Source of the DNA: Odoribacter laneus YIT 12061
GTDB taxonomy: Bacteria; Bacteroidota; Bacteroidia; Bacteroidales; Marinifilaceae
NCBI RefSeq assembly: GCF_000243215.1
Contig: NZ_JH594597.1
Span: 180,255 to 244,254, forward strand
Direction: 5' to 3'
DNA: 64,000 nt
The translations under genes and the position numbers were made by a program. A model generated the notes under the pieces. It was not told the DNA's origin. It searched no databases and saw nothing but the letters and a program-made list of their open reading frames with translations. Positions within the stretch are counted from its first letter, which is position 1; each line of letters starts with the position of its first letter. Positions 27,448 to 36,963 of the stretch are shown piece by piece.

Positions 27448-27573
27448 TCGCTTTATTTCTTTTTACAAAGAAGGAAACGATAGGCATTTTCCCTACCGTT
27501 TCCTTTTTATTTCTTGAATAATTTTAAAATCTATCCGGACGATTTATCCGGCCTTATCGTAAGATTTCTGTCT

Positions 27574-28404
27574 TTAACTGACAATTTTCCCGGAAGCATC
27601 TACATTTATTTTTTTCTCTTTGCTCCCTTCATTCATCTTTATCTGATAATAAGAATGATCAGCCGATTCATAGAATGTTATATCATCAATCGTATAATTT
27701 TTATACTCCGATCCTCTCAATGCGGTCATTACAGCTGAAGGCACATCTGCCTTATCTACATTCCAGGAAGTAGAAACCCAATTATCATTATCAAAAACCA
27801 CTTCTTTCACACGTCCGTTATCCAAGATATCCACATATCTTTTCCCCCTTTTATCCGTCATTTCAATAACAGAAGCATCGGGATATTTACGCATAATATT
27901 ATCTCTCACAGCCGGTTCCAAAGGCATAAAATCACTGTCATGCCCCCGGTCTCCATCTTTTACCGTTTTCACCAACATACCATTGGCCGTATAATAGAGA
28001 TCCACATCTTGCCCTTCTTTCTCCACTTCAATGACATAAACGGGCTGCATTCCATACCGTTCGATTTTGTCTACATCGCCTTTTTTCCAGTTGCCATACA
28101 TGCTTTTTTCAAAAGTATTCCGGATAGCACCAGGCAGCCCGCTATATTTTAAGTCGCTGTCCGTCATTACCCATTTACCGTTTTTATCAAACCAAGCCTT
28201 GGAGCTAACTCCATTTTCATAATATTCAGCCACCTCGTAATTGTGCTTTTTTTCCCATTCTATTTTTGTAGCCTTGGGATATTTGGCATTCATAGCTGAA
28301 ACAATATTCGCATCAGGTCTATATTGCTTTTTGTTATTACATCCAGTCAATATCAGGCCCGCAATCCCGAATAACATAAAGATAATTACCTTTGTTTTCA
28401 TCAC
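27574..28404 (-). CDS. PepSY-like domain lipoprotein
   Basis: A 276-residue lipoprotein. The lipobox LTGC gives a lipidated Cys near residue 22. The mature part contains two or three repeats of a PepSY-like (DUF2874-type) unit, each with the pattern YPKATKIEWEK...YEVAEYYENGVSSKAWFDKNGKWVMTDSDL. The C-terminal unit ends KINVDASGKIVS. Such proteins in Bacteroidetes are periplasmic or surface-exposed and may bind ligands or inhibit peptidases; the role is unknown. It is monocistronic. Confidence 0.87.
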   Translation of the reverse strand: MMKTKVIIFMLFGIAGLILTGCNNKKQYRPDANIVSAMNAKYPKATKIEWEKKHNYEVAEYYENGVSSKAWFDKNGKWVMTDSDLKYSGLPGAIRNTFEKSMYGNWKKGDVDKIERYGMQPVYVIEVEKEGQDVDLYYTANGMLVKTVKDGDRGHDSDFMPLEPAVRDNIMRKYPDASVIEMTDKRGKRYVDILDNGRVKEVVFDNDNWVSTSWNVDKADVPSAVMTALRGSEYKNYTIDDITFYESADHSYYQIKMNEGSKEKKINVDASGKIVS

Positions 28405-28616
28405 ATTTTAATTTTATTGTTTTTACCTATTTCCATTCTGTCAATTATACGGCTTGGCCTCTGCAATGTTCCATCAAAAAGGAAAAGTAAATGCCAGATT
28501 TTCAATCTTAAAAATTCCTTTACAATTATTGGAAATAAATCCGGTTCCCAAATCCTTCTCCTTGTTGCGACTCTCTGAAATTTATCGTATTATTGTTTTT
28601 CTCTAGCGACAGAAAG

Positions 28617-29741
28617 ATGAACAAAAAGCAACGGAAAATTATAGAACTCACTGTACTCCTTTTGTGTATCCTGCTCATCCAATTTATACGGCACTTTCCG
28701 GCTGCCGGTGAATTTTATGCACAGCATATTTATCCCCTCATTGCTTCTTTTCTCTCCGCTTTTTCTTCTCTCTTTCCTTTTTCTATCGGAGACTGCTTTC
28801 TATTCATAGCCTCCGCAGGTATTCTAGGGTATTTTATAAAGACATTGTGGAAAAAGGGAAAGAGAAAAAGGCGGTTGGGAAATATCGCCTTATTTTTAGG
28901 CTGGATTTATGTGTGGTTTTACTTTGCCTGGGGGTTGAATTATTTCCGGGAAAATTATTACGCCCGGACAACTATATCTCCTGCAACTTATACGGCTGAA
29001 GATTTCAAACGGTTCTTGGCCGATTACATTACCCGCTTAAATGCCGGTTACGAACCAGCACAATTTCTTCCGCCTTCTGTTGTTTCAGAGGAAATCCGAA
29101 AAGGATATACGAATTGGAAAGACACCTTCAAATTAACTACCCCACCTTCTGTCTTGAAACCTAAAACAATGCTTTTTAGCTCTCTGTTTTCGAAAGTAGG
29201 AGTTTCCGGCTATATGGGACCTTTTTTTACAGAATTCAACTTAAACAGAGAACTACGGCCAGAAGAATACCCTTCCGTATTCGCTCACGAAGCAGCGCAT
29301 CGTCTGGGGGTTTCCAGCGAGGCCGAGGCAAACTTTTATGCCTGGCTGATATGTACCCAGTCGGAAATTCCCCAAATCCGGCACAGTGGTAATTTTATGG
29401 TAATGGGACATATTTTAGGCAATGCATCCCGTCTCCTGCCCCCAGAAGAATACCGATATTTCCTTTCCACAATCCGTCCCGAAATTCTGGAACAATACAA
29501 ATCCCGTCAAGAATACTGGCAACAAAAATACAGTCCGGGCATAGGTAAAATACAAAACTATATTTACAATCTTTTTTTAAAAAGCAACCGGATCTCTTCG
29601 GGATTGAAAAATTATTCCGAAGTGGTGGGACTCCTCCTCTCCTGGCAAAGGTATTCTTCTTTAAATAAGCCGACGATTTCTCCAAAAACTGCCGCTAAAG
29701 AAAGCATATCCGGAAACAAAATATCGGCTCCGGCTTCATAA
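28617..29741 (+). CDS. DUF3810 membrane protein with HExxH motif
   Basis: A 374-residue membrane protein from ATG 28617; the frame opens eight codons earlier at a TTG, which lacks support. Two or three N-terminal helices (about 10-95) precede a soluble domain with the zinc-protease-like motif H224-EAAH228 and an acidic residue nine further on (E237), in the order of gluzincin-like proteins. DUF3810 proteins are Bacteroidetes/Firmicutes proteins of unknown function, and a membrane-bound metallopeptidase is the plausible inference. Its last 130 bases overlap the convergent HAD phosphatase gene. Confidence 0.85.
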   Translation: MNKKQRKIIELTVLLLCILLIQFIRHFPAAGEFYAQHIYPLIASFLSAFSSLFPFSIGDCFLFIASAGILGYFIKTLWKKGKRKRRLGNIALFLGWIYVWFYFAWGLNYFRENYYARTTISPATYTAEDFKRFLADYITRLNAGYEPAQFLPPSVVSEEIRKGYTNWKDTFKLTTPPSVLKPKTMLFSSLFSKVGVSGYMGPFFTEFNLNRELRPEEYPSVFAHEAAHRLGVSSEAEANFYAWLICTQSEIPQIRHSGNFMVMGHILGNASRLLPPEEYRYFLSTIRPEILEQYKSRQEYWQQKYSPGIGKIQNYIYNLFLKSNRISSGLKNYSEVVGLLLSWQRYSSLNKPTISPKTAAKESISGNKISAPAS

Positions 29742-30415
29742 AGCTTTTGAGGAGGTATAGGTCCTGTGTTTACAGCTATGGTGAAAATTCCGGCAGCCAC
29801 GGCAGCCTGGACTCCCATTGGGGCATTTTCGATAACAAGGGCTTCATCCGCCCGTACACCTGCTTTTGCCAATCCCCTTAAATAAGGTTCGGGAGAAGGT
29901 TTACCCTGTTTTACATCGGCAGCCGTCACCCGATATGCCGGCAAGAATACACCGGGAAACTCTTTTTCCAAACGATCTAATAAGGAATGCTGAGCCGATC
30001 CCGTCACCAAAATAGCCTTTAAGCCGTATTTCTTTAAATCAAACAGTATATCCCGGATACCAGGCATAATTTCAACCGTAGGCATTTCATTGAAAAAACG
30101 ACTTTTTGCCTGATAAATCTGCTCTACCTCCTTTTCATCCGCCTCCCTTCCATAAATTCGCCGGAAAAATTGATCGATCGTCCCCTTTCCCGTACACCCT
30201 TCATACAGATAAAATTCATTCCTATCTGCAGAAATTCCTCTTGCTGCCATTGCTTTCTGCCAAGCCAACGTATGATTTTTCATGGAATCGAATAACACGC
30301 CGTCCATATCGAATAATACCGCTTTCAGCCGAATTCTGCCATAACCACTGGAAACTAAAAATTGACGTATACTTTCTCTTATATCCATCCTTATATTTAT
30401 CATCAGATTATTCAC
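29612..30415 (-). CDS. HAD-superfamily phosphatase (beta-phosphoglucomutase-like)
   Basis: A 267-residue cytoplasmic enzyme. All HAD motifs are present: motif I D36-x-D38 (VLFDMDGVLFDS), motif II T/S in VTGSAQHS, motif III K in GKPSPEPY, and motif IV in ENAPMGVQAA. The cap domain of the beta-PGM/sugar-phosphatase subclass lies between motifs I and II. An N-terminal extension of about 30 residues precedes the HAD core; a later start is possible. It likely acts on sugar phosphates, the exact one unknown. The stop codon region overlaps the DUF3810 gene on the opposite strand by 130 bases, a large convergent overlap. Confidence 0.88.
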   Translation of the reverse strand: MNNLMINIRMDIRESIRQFLVSSGYGRIRLKAVLFDMDGVLFDSMKNHTLAWQKAMAARGISADRNEFYLYEGCTGKGTIDQFFRRIYGREADEKEVEQIYQAKSRFFNEMPTVEIMPGIRDILFDLKKYGLKAILVTGSAQHSLLDRLEKEFPGVFLPAYRVTAADVKQGKPSPEPYLRGLAKAGVRADEALVIENAPMGVQAAVAAGIFTIAVNTGPIPPQKLYEAGADILFPDMLSLAAVFGEIVGLFKEEYLCQERRSPTTSE

Positions 30416-30655
30416 TTATTTACGGTTTAACGAAAGCATTACTTTCCCGGTTGCCTGTAAGCGCAAGACTTTTTCCACCCTCTACAAATATGTAAAAATG
30501 TTTCAAATCATCAAAATAAGTTATATATTAGTACGCTAAATTATTTGTTTTCTATTCCAACATTTATAGTTATTAAACGGAACAGCATGGATAAGAAGAA
30601 GAATCCATAACAAAAAATGGAACAGCATAAAATCTATTCACCATAAAAAGTAAGT

Positions 30656-31771
30656 ATGAAAACATTATTAAAAACCACTTTTATCTGTGTTTGTGCTCTA
30701 TTTTCCCTTTCTTCCTGCCAACGGGGAATAAATTTAGAAGCCATACAAGATATGAAAAACGGACCTGCTAAAGATTCTGCTTTGCTTTATTATTACTATG
30801 GTCTGAAACCGGGTTATCTAGTCGTAGCTACCGATAGTTTTTACATCAATACACAAGCGAAATCAAAATTCAGTGGGAAAAAAGAAAAAATCACTTACAA
30901 AGGAATCAAGGATTTTGAAATGGCCGTTGATGATTACAGGGGAGCAAGAGTTCGACAGGGGGATACATTACAGATTTTGGGCGGATTTCACAGAGAAATC
31001 CTGAAAAATGGGAAAGACTGTGATTTTATACAGGTCCGCCTCATCAGGAATGGAAAGACTGTCGCAGATGGCTGGAATTGGTTTCACATTAGCCAGATGG
31101 CATTACCTTACACCACTTGGACAAGTATTTTTTCAAGCGATTCCACGGAACGGATGGAGAATATCCTCAGCTTCATAATCATTGCTTTAGGGATTATCGT
31201 TTTATATCTTGTATGGAAACTGATTTATTGGATAATCGTAAAAAAAATCAGGAAAGAGATTTGTTTCTGGCAATATTCCAAAGCAAAGACCGTCCCTTTC
31301 TATTACCTTTCATCTGTATTAGTCGGTTTGATGTATTTTTTTATCGATTTTAGTAAACCACTCACCTATGCTTTGCGATTTAACCCGGATTTCTTTGCCC
31401 ATTGGTCCGAATATCCGTTAATCGTAAAAATGCTACCGTTTATTGGCGGATTATGGATCATCATGGGCATAGCCATGTTATTTGAAATGATTATAAAATA
31501 CAGAACACTTTGGTTAATCATTTATTATCCGGCAAAAATAGCAATAGGAGTATTGATCGTATCGGCGGTAATTCTGGCAAGCTGGTTAATTTATATTATT
31601 CTACCATCCGTCATAGCAATGGTTGCTGTCATGTTTTTTGGGAAAGTTGACGATTCTGTGGGAGGTGCTCTTTCTGGAAAAGGACGAAGACGCATCATCG
31701 GATATAATAACGGTACGCCCGTATATGAAGGTTCCGGCATGCAAGTTAAAAGTCAATCTGCAGGTAATTAA
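30656..31771 (+). CDS. Unknown lipoprotein-like polytopic membrane protein
   Basis: A 371-residue protein I do not recognise. It starts with a signal peptide ending in the lipobox-like LSSC (Cys at about 21). A soluble domain (25-165) with a small beta-sheet-like layout (GDTLQILGGFHREIL, DFIQVRLIRNGKTVADGWNW) follows, then four or five transmembrane helices (about 170-195, 215-235, 255-275, 295-335). The C-terminus is a short Gly/Ser-rich tail. No motif for an enzyme is visible. A putative sensor or membrane-anchored envelope protein is the best guess. Confidence 0.6.
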   Translation: MKTLLKTTFICVCALFSLSSCQRGINLEAIQDMKNGPAKDSALLYYYYGLKPGYLVVATDSFYINTQAKSKFSGKKEKITYKGIKDFEMAVDDYRGARVRQGDTLQILGGFHREILKNGKDCDFIQVRLIRNGKTVADGWNWFHISQMALPYTTWTSIFSSDSTERMENILSFIIIALGIIVLYLVWKLIYWIIVKKIRKEICFWQYSKAKTVPFYYLSSVLVGLMYFFIDFSKPLTYALRFNPDFFAHWSEYPLIVKMLPFIGGLWIIMGIAMLFEMIIKYRTLWLIIYYPAKIAIGVLIVSAVILASWLIYIILPSVIAMVAVMFFGKVDDSVGGALSGKGRRRIIGYNNGTPVYEGSGMQVKSQSAGN

Positions 31772-31854
31772 AAAGTCCTTTACCAGGAATAATCACCGGC
31801 ATTTATGGTTCGGAAAATGTAAATGAACAGGAATATTTTCCCCAAGCCAAACTT

Positions 31855-31887
31855 AACCGAACTAGCTTATTACAAGTTAGTTCGGTT
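31855..31887 (+). terminator. Bidirectional terminator
   Basis: A perfect 10-bp stem AACCGAACTA (31855-31864) and TAGTTCGGTT (31878-31887) followed by TTG. It lies between the plus-strand unknown membrane protein and the minus-strand exonuclease and could serve both. Confidence 0.7.
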
Positions 31888-31927
31888 TTGTATATCTTTA
31901 AATATTCTCTCGAAACGAGGCGAAGGA

Positions 31928-32419
31928 TTACAGAATCTCCCTTGCAATCCAGGCGCATGCTTCGGCATCCGCTAAAGCATGGTGGTGATTCAACAGCTTG
32001 TAACCACAACTGGCAGCAACTGTCTGAAGCTGATAGTTCGCCAATCCTTTTATTTTTTTCCGGGCCTGCCGGTAAGTACAGAGAAATTTATAATCCGGAT
32101 AAGACATTTCATGAAGAGCATACACGGCTTTTAAACACCCTTCGTCAAAAAGACTATTATGAGCTACCAGAGGCATTCCTTTTATCATCGGAATGACCTC
32201 CCGCCATACAGTAGGAAATTCCGGAGCTTCTTCCGTATCGGCACGCGTCAAACCGTGAATCTGAGTATTCCGACGGGAATAAAAATCAGGCCGGGGATGA
32301 ATCAAACTATAAAATTTATCTACAATCTCCCCTTTTTCTACCACCACCACCCCTACAGAACAAACACTGGTTCTCTGCCAGTTAGCCGTTTCAAAATCAA
32401 TCGCTGCAAATTTGTCCAT
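31928..32419 (-). CDS. 3'-5' exonuclease (DNA polymerase III epsilon-like)
   Basis: A 163-residue DEDDh-type exonuclease from the preferred start MDKFAAIDFET (32419). Motifs are AIDFET (ExoI, D and E ligands), AHNSLFDEG (ExoII), and HHALADAEA (ExoIII, H and D). Such enzymes excise 3' mismatches or degrade oligonucleotides; it lacks the tau-binding tail of genuine DnaQ, so a repair or RNase-T-like role is equally possible. The longer open frame (32467) reads into the tail of a histidine kinase remnant and is not used. The remnant ends just upstream on the same strand, so the two may once have shared a transcript. Confidence 0.85.
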   Translation of the reverse strand: MDKFAAIDFETANWQRTSVCSVGVVVVEKGEIVDKFYSLIHPRPDFYSRRNTQIHGLTRADTEEAPEFPTVWREVIPMIKGMPLVAHNSLFDEGCLKAVYALHEMSYPDYKFLCTYRQARKKIKGLANYQLQTVAASCGYKLLNHHHALADAEACAWIAREIL

Positions 32420-32424
32420 TTTTT

Positions 32425-32757
32425 TCAAGATGATATATTTTTTCCCGTCGGTAAGGTAAACCCCCAAGTGGTCCCTTTTCCCAAAGCCGAAACAAGTCCT
32501 ATTTGCCCTCCCAGATTTTTGACAATACTCTCGCAGAGCGGAAGCCCTAATCCGGATCTTTGAGCAAAGTTATTTATTTTTACAAAACGGCGAAAATATT
32601 TGCCTGTTCGTTTCCTCTATCCCGTATCCTGTACCCGTCACATAAAAATCCCCTCTGTATTTATCCCCTAAAGTCATACGTCCCTTTTTCGTAAATTTTA
32701 ATACATTGGACAATAAATGTAGCAAAATCTGCCGAAGCCTGGAAATCTCTTTTCCTT
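32425..32757 (-). pseudogene. Truncated histidine kinase remnant
   Basis: Minus-strand sequence directly between the transporter stop and the exonuclease encodes the ATPase domain of a sensor kinase. One frame reads RLRQILLHLLSNVLKFTKKG and GTGYGIEE...IFSPF. A one-base frameshift in an A/T tract then gives [37 protein letters not shown], ending [10 protein letters not shown] and a stop. N, G1 and G2 boxes are recognisable, but the sensor, dimerisation domain and phospho-acceptor are missing. It is a decayed fragment, truncated at its 5' end by the transporter gene. Confidence 0.75.
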
Positions 32758-34369
32758 AAAACCCGTCCAACGGAAAAATTACCGTAGGAATAAGTAAAAT
32801 AAAACCCAAGAGAATGAAAACAACCAAAAAACGGAAAAACCATTTCACCCAAATTTCATAAGGGATACGCGCTATCCCCAACGCTCCGATCAATACGGCG
32901 GAAGTAGGAGTAATCATATTGGTAAATCCATCTCCGAACTGAAAAGCCATCACCGTGGCCTGACGGGAGATACCGATTACATCCGAAAAAGGAGCCATTA
33001 TCGGCATTGTCAAGGCCGCTTTAGCCGAACCCGAAGGGATAACGATATTTATAAAGGTCTGGATCAAATACATTCCACCGATAGCGGTTACTTTTCCGGC
33101 ATCATTCATAAAAGATGCCAAACCATGCAGAATGGGATCGATAATCCGGCCATCCTGAAGGATTTGAATAATTCCCCCTGCCAATCCGACGACAATTGCC
33201 GCAGATAAAATATCCTTGGCCCCCTCCAGGAAAGATTGAATTAATTCATTCGCATTTTTTCCCATAGCAAATCCCGACATAATTCCCATGGCCAGAAATA
33301 AAGCCGAAATTTCCGTCAAATACCAACCATAGCCCATCACTCCCACAACTAAAAAGATAATCGTAAATCCCAAAATAGTCAATACAAAAAAATGGAAGGA
33401 CTTTCGTAACCCCAACCATCCTATAAAAGCATATAAACCCGTCAGGAGCGGCACGGCATACGTCGTCACCCCAGCACCCCCTATGCGCAAAGTCATCACC
33501 GGATAATATACGGAAAATAAGATCGAAGCTCCCAGAATTAAAAAATATACCACCCGGGCAGAAAGAGGAGTCACATAGGTGAACCTTTCTCCTTCTTCCA
33601 CGCTTCTGCTCCGCCAATAATTGTCCGCCTCATACATAGGAGAACAGGCCGGATTTCGTTTCACCCGACGGGCATATAGCAAAACCCCTGCAATCAATAC
33701 GGCCGTAAGTATCCCCCAACACAACAACCGGTAAGCAAAACCCGAAAATAACGGTAAATCCGATAATCCTTGCGCAATTCCGATCGTAAAAGGATTGAGC
33801 ACTGCTCCGGAAAAACCGACATGAGCTGCTACATATACCATACAAAGTCCCGTTATCGAATCGTATCCCATCCGAATAGCCAACGGAACAATAATAATTA
33901 CAAAAGCCAGCGTCTCCTCACTCATACCAAACACTGACCCAAAAAGACTAAACAAAATAATAATGAAAGACAGAATGATATTATTCACCCCTATCCGTTT
34001 CATAAAACGATACCGCTCCAGTCCTTGAGTAAAACGTAAAAAAGAAAGAATACCTACATCCACCGCTTTTCCGCTATTCAAAATCTGAAAGGCCCCTCCA
34101 ATAATTAACAGAAAAGCGATAATGCCGGCTTGCTTTTCAAAACCTTGCAATAAAGCTCCAAAAACCTGCCAGGTTTGAGGAGACTGCTCTACCCGATGAA
34201 AAGAATGATCCACAATAACGGTTCGCTTTACCCCTTCCACCTCTATTACATGCCGTTCATATTCGCCGGCCGGAATAATCCAGGAAAGAACTGCACAAAC
34301 AAGAATAAGGACAGCAATAATGGTATAGGTATGCGGAATTTTTTTTAACAACGCCATAACACAGGTCAT
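32756..34369 (-). CDS. YfcC-family transporter
   Basis: A 537-residue inner-membrane carrier with about 12 helices, from MTCVMALLKK (an alternative start MALLKK lies four residues in). Family features are the early WIIPAGEYERH motif, the IGGAFQILNSG helix and the near-C-terminal IVIPSGSAKAALTMPIM stretch. YfcC/AbgT/DcuC-like permeases carry organic acids, basic amino acids or peptides; the substrate here is unknown. It is monocistronic. Its stop codon coincides with the truncated start of a histidine kinase remnant, indicating a past recombination junction. Confidence 0.88.
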   Translation of the reverse strand: MTCVMALLKKIPHTYTIIAVLILVCAVLSWIIPAGEYERHVIEVEGVKRTVIVDHSFHRVEQSPQTWQVFGALLQGFEKQAGIIAFLLIIGGAFQILNSGKAVDVGILSFLRFTQGLERYRFMKRIGVNNIILSFIIILFSLFGSVFGMSEETLAFVIIIVPLAIRMGYDSITGLCMVYVAAHVGFSGAVLNPFTIGIAQGLSDLPLFSGFAYRLLCWGILTAVLIAGVLLYARRVKRNPACSPMYEADNYWRSRSVEEGERFTYVTPLSARVVYFLILGASILFSVYYPVMTLRIGGAGVTTYAVPLLTGLYAFIGWLGLRKSFHFFVLTILGFTIIFLVVGVMGYGWYLTEISALFLAMGIMSGFAMGKNANELIQSFLEGAKDILSAAIVVGLAGGIIQILQDGRIIDPILHGLASFMNDAGKVTAIGGMYLIQTFINIVIPSGSAKAALTMPIMAPFSDVIGISRQATVMAFQFGDGFTNMITPTSAVLIGALGIARIPYEIWVKWFFRFLVVFILLGFILLIPTVIFPLDGF

Positions 34370-34556
34370 TTAAATGAGGCTGCAAGATATTAAAAAAAGC
34401 CAAAAAACGGGAAAAGACTGCAAATGTACTTTTTCTTCTCATCCAAATTTTAAACATTGTTTCCGGAATTGGTTTTAAGTTTAACAATCCGGAAGAGGGA
34501 TTTTGTCATATAATGAAATATTCGCAAATTTGTATTCTAAATAAAACACTGACAAT

Positions 34557-35453
34557 ATGGAAAAAATCAGAGCTGCCATTGTAGGATATGGCAATATCGG
34601 GAAATATGTATTGGAAGCGCTTCTCGTAGCGCCGGATTTTGAAGTAGCTGGAATTGTACGCCGCAACGCGCAGGATATACCGGAAGAATTGAAAGATTTC
34701 GAGGTCGTTTCCGATATCCGGAAATTAAACAAAGTAGACGTCGCTATTCTGTGTACCCCTACCCGCAGTATAAAAACTTACGCTGCAGAAATATTAGCAC
34801 AAGGTATTCGTACCGTAGACAGTTTTGATATTCACACCCAAATCCCGGATTTACACCGCTATTTAAATGAAGTGGCCCAAAAATACAATACCGTATCTAT
34901 TATTTCTGCAGGCTGGGATCCGGGTAGTGATTCTGTCGTACGTGCTTTATTGGAAGCCTGTGCACCCAAAGGTATTACTTACACCAATTTCGGACCGGGC
35001 ATGAGCATGGGGCATACCGTTGCTGTAAAAGCCATTGAAGGAGTAAAAGCTGCCCTGTCTATGACGATTCCGACGGGAACAGGAATACATAGGCGCATGG
35101 TATATGTAGAAATAGAAAAAGGCCATTCTTTCGAAGAGATTGCCCAAAAAGTTAAAACAGATCCCTATTTTGTAAACGACGAAACCCATGTACTGCAGGT
35201 AGAATGTGTGGATGCTTTGCTAGACATGGGACACGGTGTAAATCTGACGCGTAAAGGCGTTTCCGGAAAAACTCAAAATCAATTGTTTGAATTCGATATG
35301 AAAATCAATAACCCGGCGCTTACCGGCCAGATTCTGGTTTCGACAGCCCGGGCGGCCATGCGCCAACAACCAGGATGCTATACGCTCATCGAAATTCCCG
35401 TCATCGATATGCTTTATGGCGAACGCAGCGAATTAATAAAGCACCTGGTGTAA
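34557..35453 (+). CDS. ddh: meso-Diaminopimelate D-dehydrogenase
   Basis: A 298-residue cytoplasmic NADPH-dependent enzyme that aminates L-2-amino-6-oxopimelate to meso-diaminopimelate in one step, feeding lysine and peptidoglycan synthesis. The Rossmann motif VGYGNIG (9-15) opens the protein. Regions typical of Ddh, such as the substrate-facing SAGWDPGSDS loop, the ACAPKG segment and GMSMGHTVAVKAI, are present. Its length equals characterised homologues, and the gene stands alone with a strong hairpin downstream. This one-step route instead of the acylated pathway is typical of several Bacteroidales. Confidence 0.95.
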   Translation: MEKIRAAIVGYGNIGKYVLEALLVAPDFEVAGIVRRNAQDIPEELKDFEVVSDIRKLNKVDVAILCTPTRSIKTYAAEILAQGIRTVDSFDIHTQIPDLHRYLNEVAQKYNTVSIISAGWDPGSDSVVRALLEACAPKGITYTNFGPGMSMGHTVAVKAIEGVKAALSMTIPTGTGIHRRMVYVEIEKGHSFEEIAQKVKTDPYFVNDETHVLQVECVDALLDMGHGVNLTRKGVSGKTQNQLFEFDMKINNPALTGQILVSTARAAMRQQPGCYTLIEIPVIDMLYGERSELIKHLV

Positions 35454-35471
35454 TCAAAACTCACCCCTTAT

Positions 35472-35510
35472 CCCTAATTCCCCAGCCGTGTTGGCTGACT
35501 GGAATTAGGG
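35472..35510. terminator. Strong hairpin after ddh
   Basis: CCCTAATTCC (35472-35481) pairs perfectly with GGAATTAGGG (35501-35510), with a second inner stem AGCC/GGCT. No T run follows on either strand, so it may be a transcript-end stabiliser or weak terminator for ddh. Confidence 0.55.
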
Positions 35511-35657
35511 ACTATAAACCTCCAGGTTACTTTTTCAGAAATAGGCTCGGATTCTTTTCAGAACATTTTTATTATCTGAGAAACTTTAGTACTTTCGCAA
35601 AACAGGAGTACGAATATTATCCGGAGATTTTATCCGGGAATGGTTTATAACCAGTCT

Positions 35658-36230
35658 ATGGAAATCAAGTTAAAAGAAGAAGTTTTTAAAGCCACTGAAA
35701 TCCTCAAAAAAGGAGGGATTATTCTGTATCCTACCGACACAATCTGGGGTATCGGATGCGACGCAACAGATGCCAAAGCCGTACAACGGATTTATGAGCT
35801 GAAGCAAAGAGAAGATAATAAATCTATGTTAGTTTTACTGGATGATGCCGGAAAGATTGCCTCTTATGCCGATGTCCCGGAAATAGCACTACAACTGATC
35901 GAAGTCAGCAATAAACCCACTACGATCATTTATCCGAATGCCCGAAATCTAGCTGCGAATCTCATCAATGCCGATCAGACAATCGGGATCCGGATTACGG
36001 AGGAGGCATTCAGTAAAGCTCTCTTATTCCGGTTCCGTAAACCCTTGGTTTCCACGTCTGCCAATATCAGTGGGCAGCCTTCTCCCGCTTGTTTTGCCGA
36101 TATTAGTGAAGAAATTAAAAATGCTGTGGATTATATAGTGGATTTCCGCCGGCAAGAAACCCGACCTTGCAGTCCTTCCAGCATTATTAAACTAGGAATG
36201 GACGGAAGTATACAAATACTCCGAAAATAA
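35658..36230 (+). CDS. tsaC: Threonylcarbamoyl-AMP synthase (Sua5/YrdC family)
   Basis: A 190-residue cytoplasmic enzyme from the preferred start MEIKLKEE (35658), skipping an in-frame ATG at 35640. It makes threonylcarbamoyl-AMP from threonine, bicarbonate and ATP, the first step of the tRNA t6A37 modification. The signature PTDTIWGIGCDA (20s-30s), the KQR region and the SANISGQPSP loop are all present. It is directly upstream of tsaB (46-base gap), another t6A gene, strongly suggesting a shared pathway and transcript. The YciO-type subfamily cannot be fully excluded. Confidence 0.92.
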   Translation: MEIKLKEEVFKATEILKKGGIILYPTDTIWGIGCDATDAKAVQRIYELKQREDNKSMLVLLDDAGKIASYADVPEIALQLIEVSNKPTTIIYPNARNLAANLINADQTIGIRITEEAFSKALLFRFRKPLVSTSANISGQPSPACFADISEEIKNAVDYIVDFRRQETRPCSPSSIIKLGMDGSIQILRK

Positions 36231-36276
36231 ATCCGGATGCCGGAAAGGAAAATAAACAGAATCATTTCATATAAAC

Positions 36277-36963
36277 ATGGCACTCATTCTCAACATAGAA
36301 ACAGCAACTTCCGTTTGTTCTGTAGCTCTGGCTAAAGAAGGAAAAATACTGGGAATAAAAGAAAACACAGAAGGTTTGAATCATTCCCTTTTATTAGGTA
36401 CATTTATCCAAGCATTGTTCGAAGAATGTGCTCTAACGGCACATGATCTGGATGCCGTTGCTGTTAGCATGGGGCCTGGATCCTATACCGGCTTACGAAT
36501 AGGGGTCTCTATGGCGAAAGGACTTTGTTTTGGTGCATCCAAACCCCTTATCGCTATCAACACGCTTCAGGCACTTGCCCGTTCTGTCTCCGAACAATTA
36601 AAAGAAGATGTCTGGTATTGCCCGATGATTGACGCCCGCAGAATGGAAGTCTATACAGCTTTTTTCGATTCCCACAACCGGACCATGCTGGATACAAAAG
36701 CTGAAATTATCGACGAACATTCTTTTTCCGATATTTTAGCCACCCATAAAGTTTACTTTTTTGGTGACGGAAGCGAAAAAGTAAAAAATACGTTGGTTTC
36801 TCCTCATGCCTGTTACTTAAACGATAAAGCGGCTTCCGCTGCCCATCTGGTGGAAATAGCAGAACAAAAATTCGCAGCGCAGCAATTTGAAAGCGTTGCT
36901 TATTTCGAACCTTTTTATCTAAAAGATTTTATCGCTACCACGCCCAAACATAAAATTGTATAG
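36277..36963 (+). CDS. tsaB: TsaB, tRNA t6A modification complex subunit
   Basis: A 228-residue cytoplasmic ASKHA-fold protein. The family motif MGPGSYTGLRIGVSMAKGLC is clear, together with ILNIETATSVCSVAL at the start. TsaB heterodimerises with TsaD and TsaE to transfer the threonylcarbamoyl group to A37 of ANN-decoding tRNAs; tsaD and tsaE are not in the window. The C-terminus is somewhat variable. Co-located with tsaC. Confidence 0.95.
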   Translation: MALILNIETATSVCSVALAKEGKILGIKENTEGLNHSLLLGTFIQALFEECALTAHDLDAVAVSMGPGSYTGLRIGVSMAKGLCFGASKPLIAINTLQALARSVSEQLKEDVWYCPMIDARRMEVYTAFFDSHNRTMLDTKAEIIDEHSFSDILATHKVYFFGDGSEKVKNTLVSPHACYLNDKAASAAHLVEIAEQKFAAQQFESVAYFEPFYLKDFIATTPKHKIV

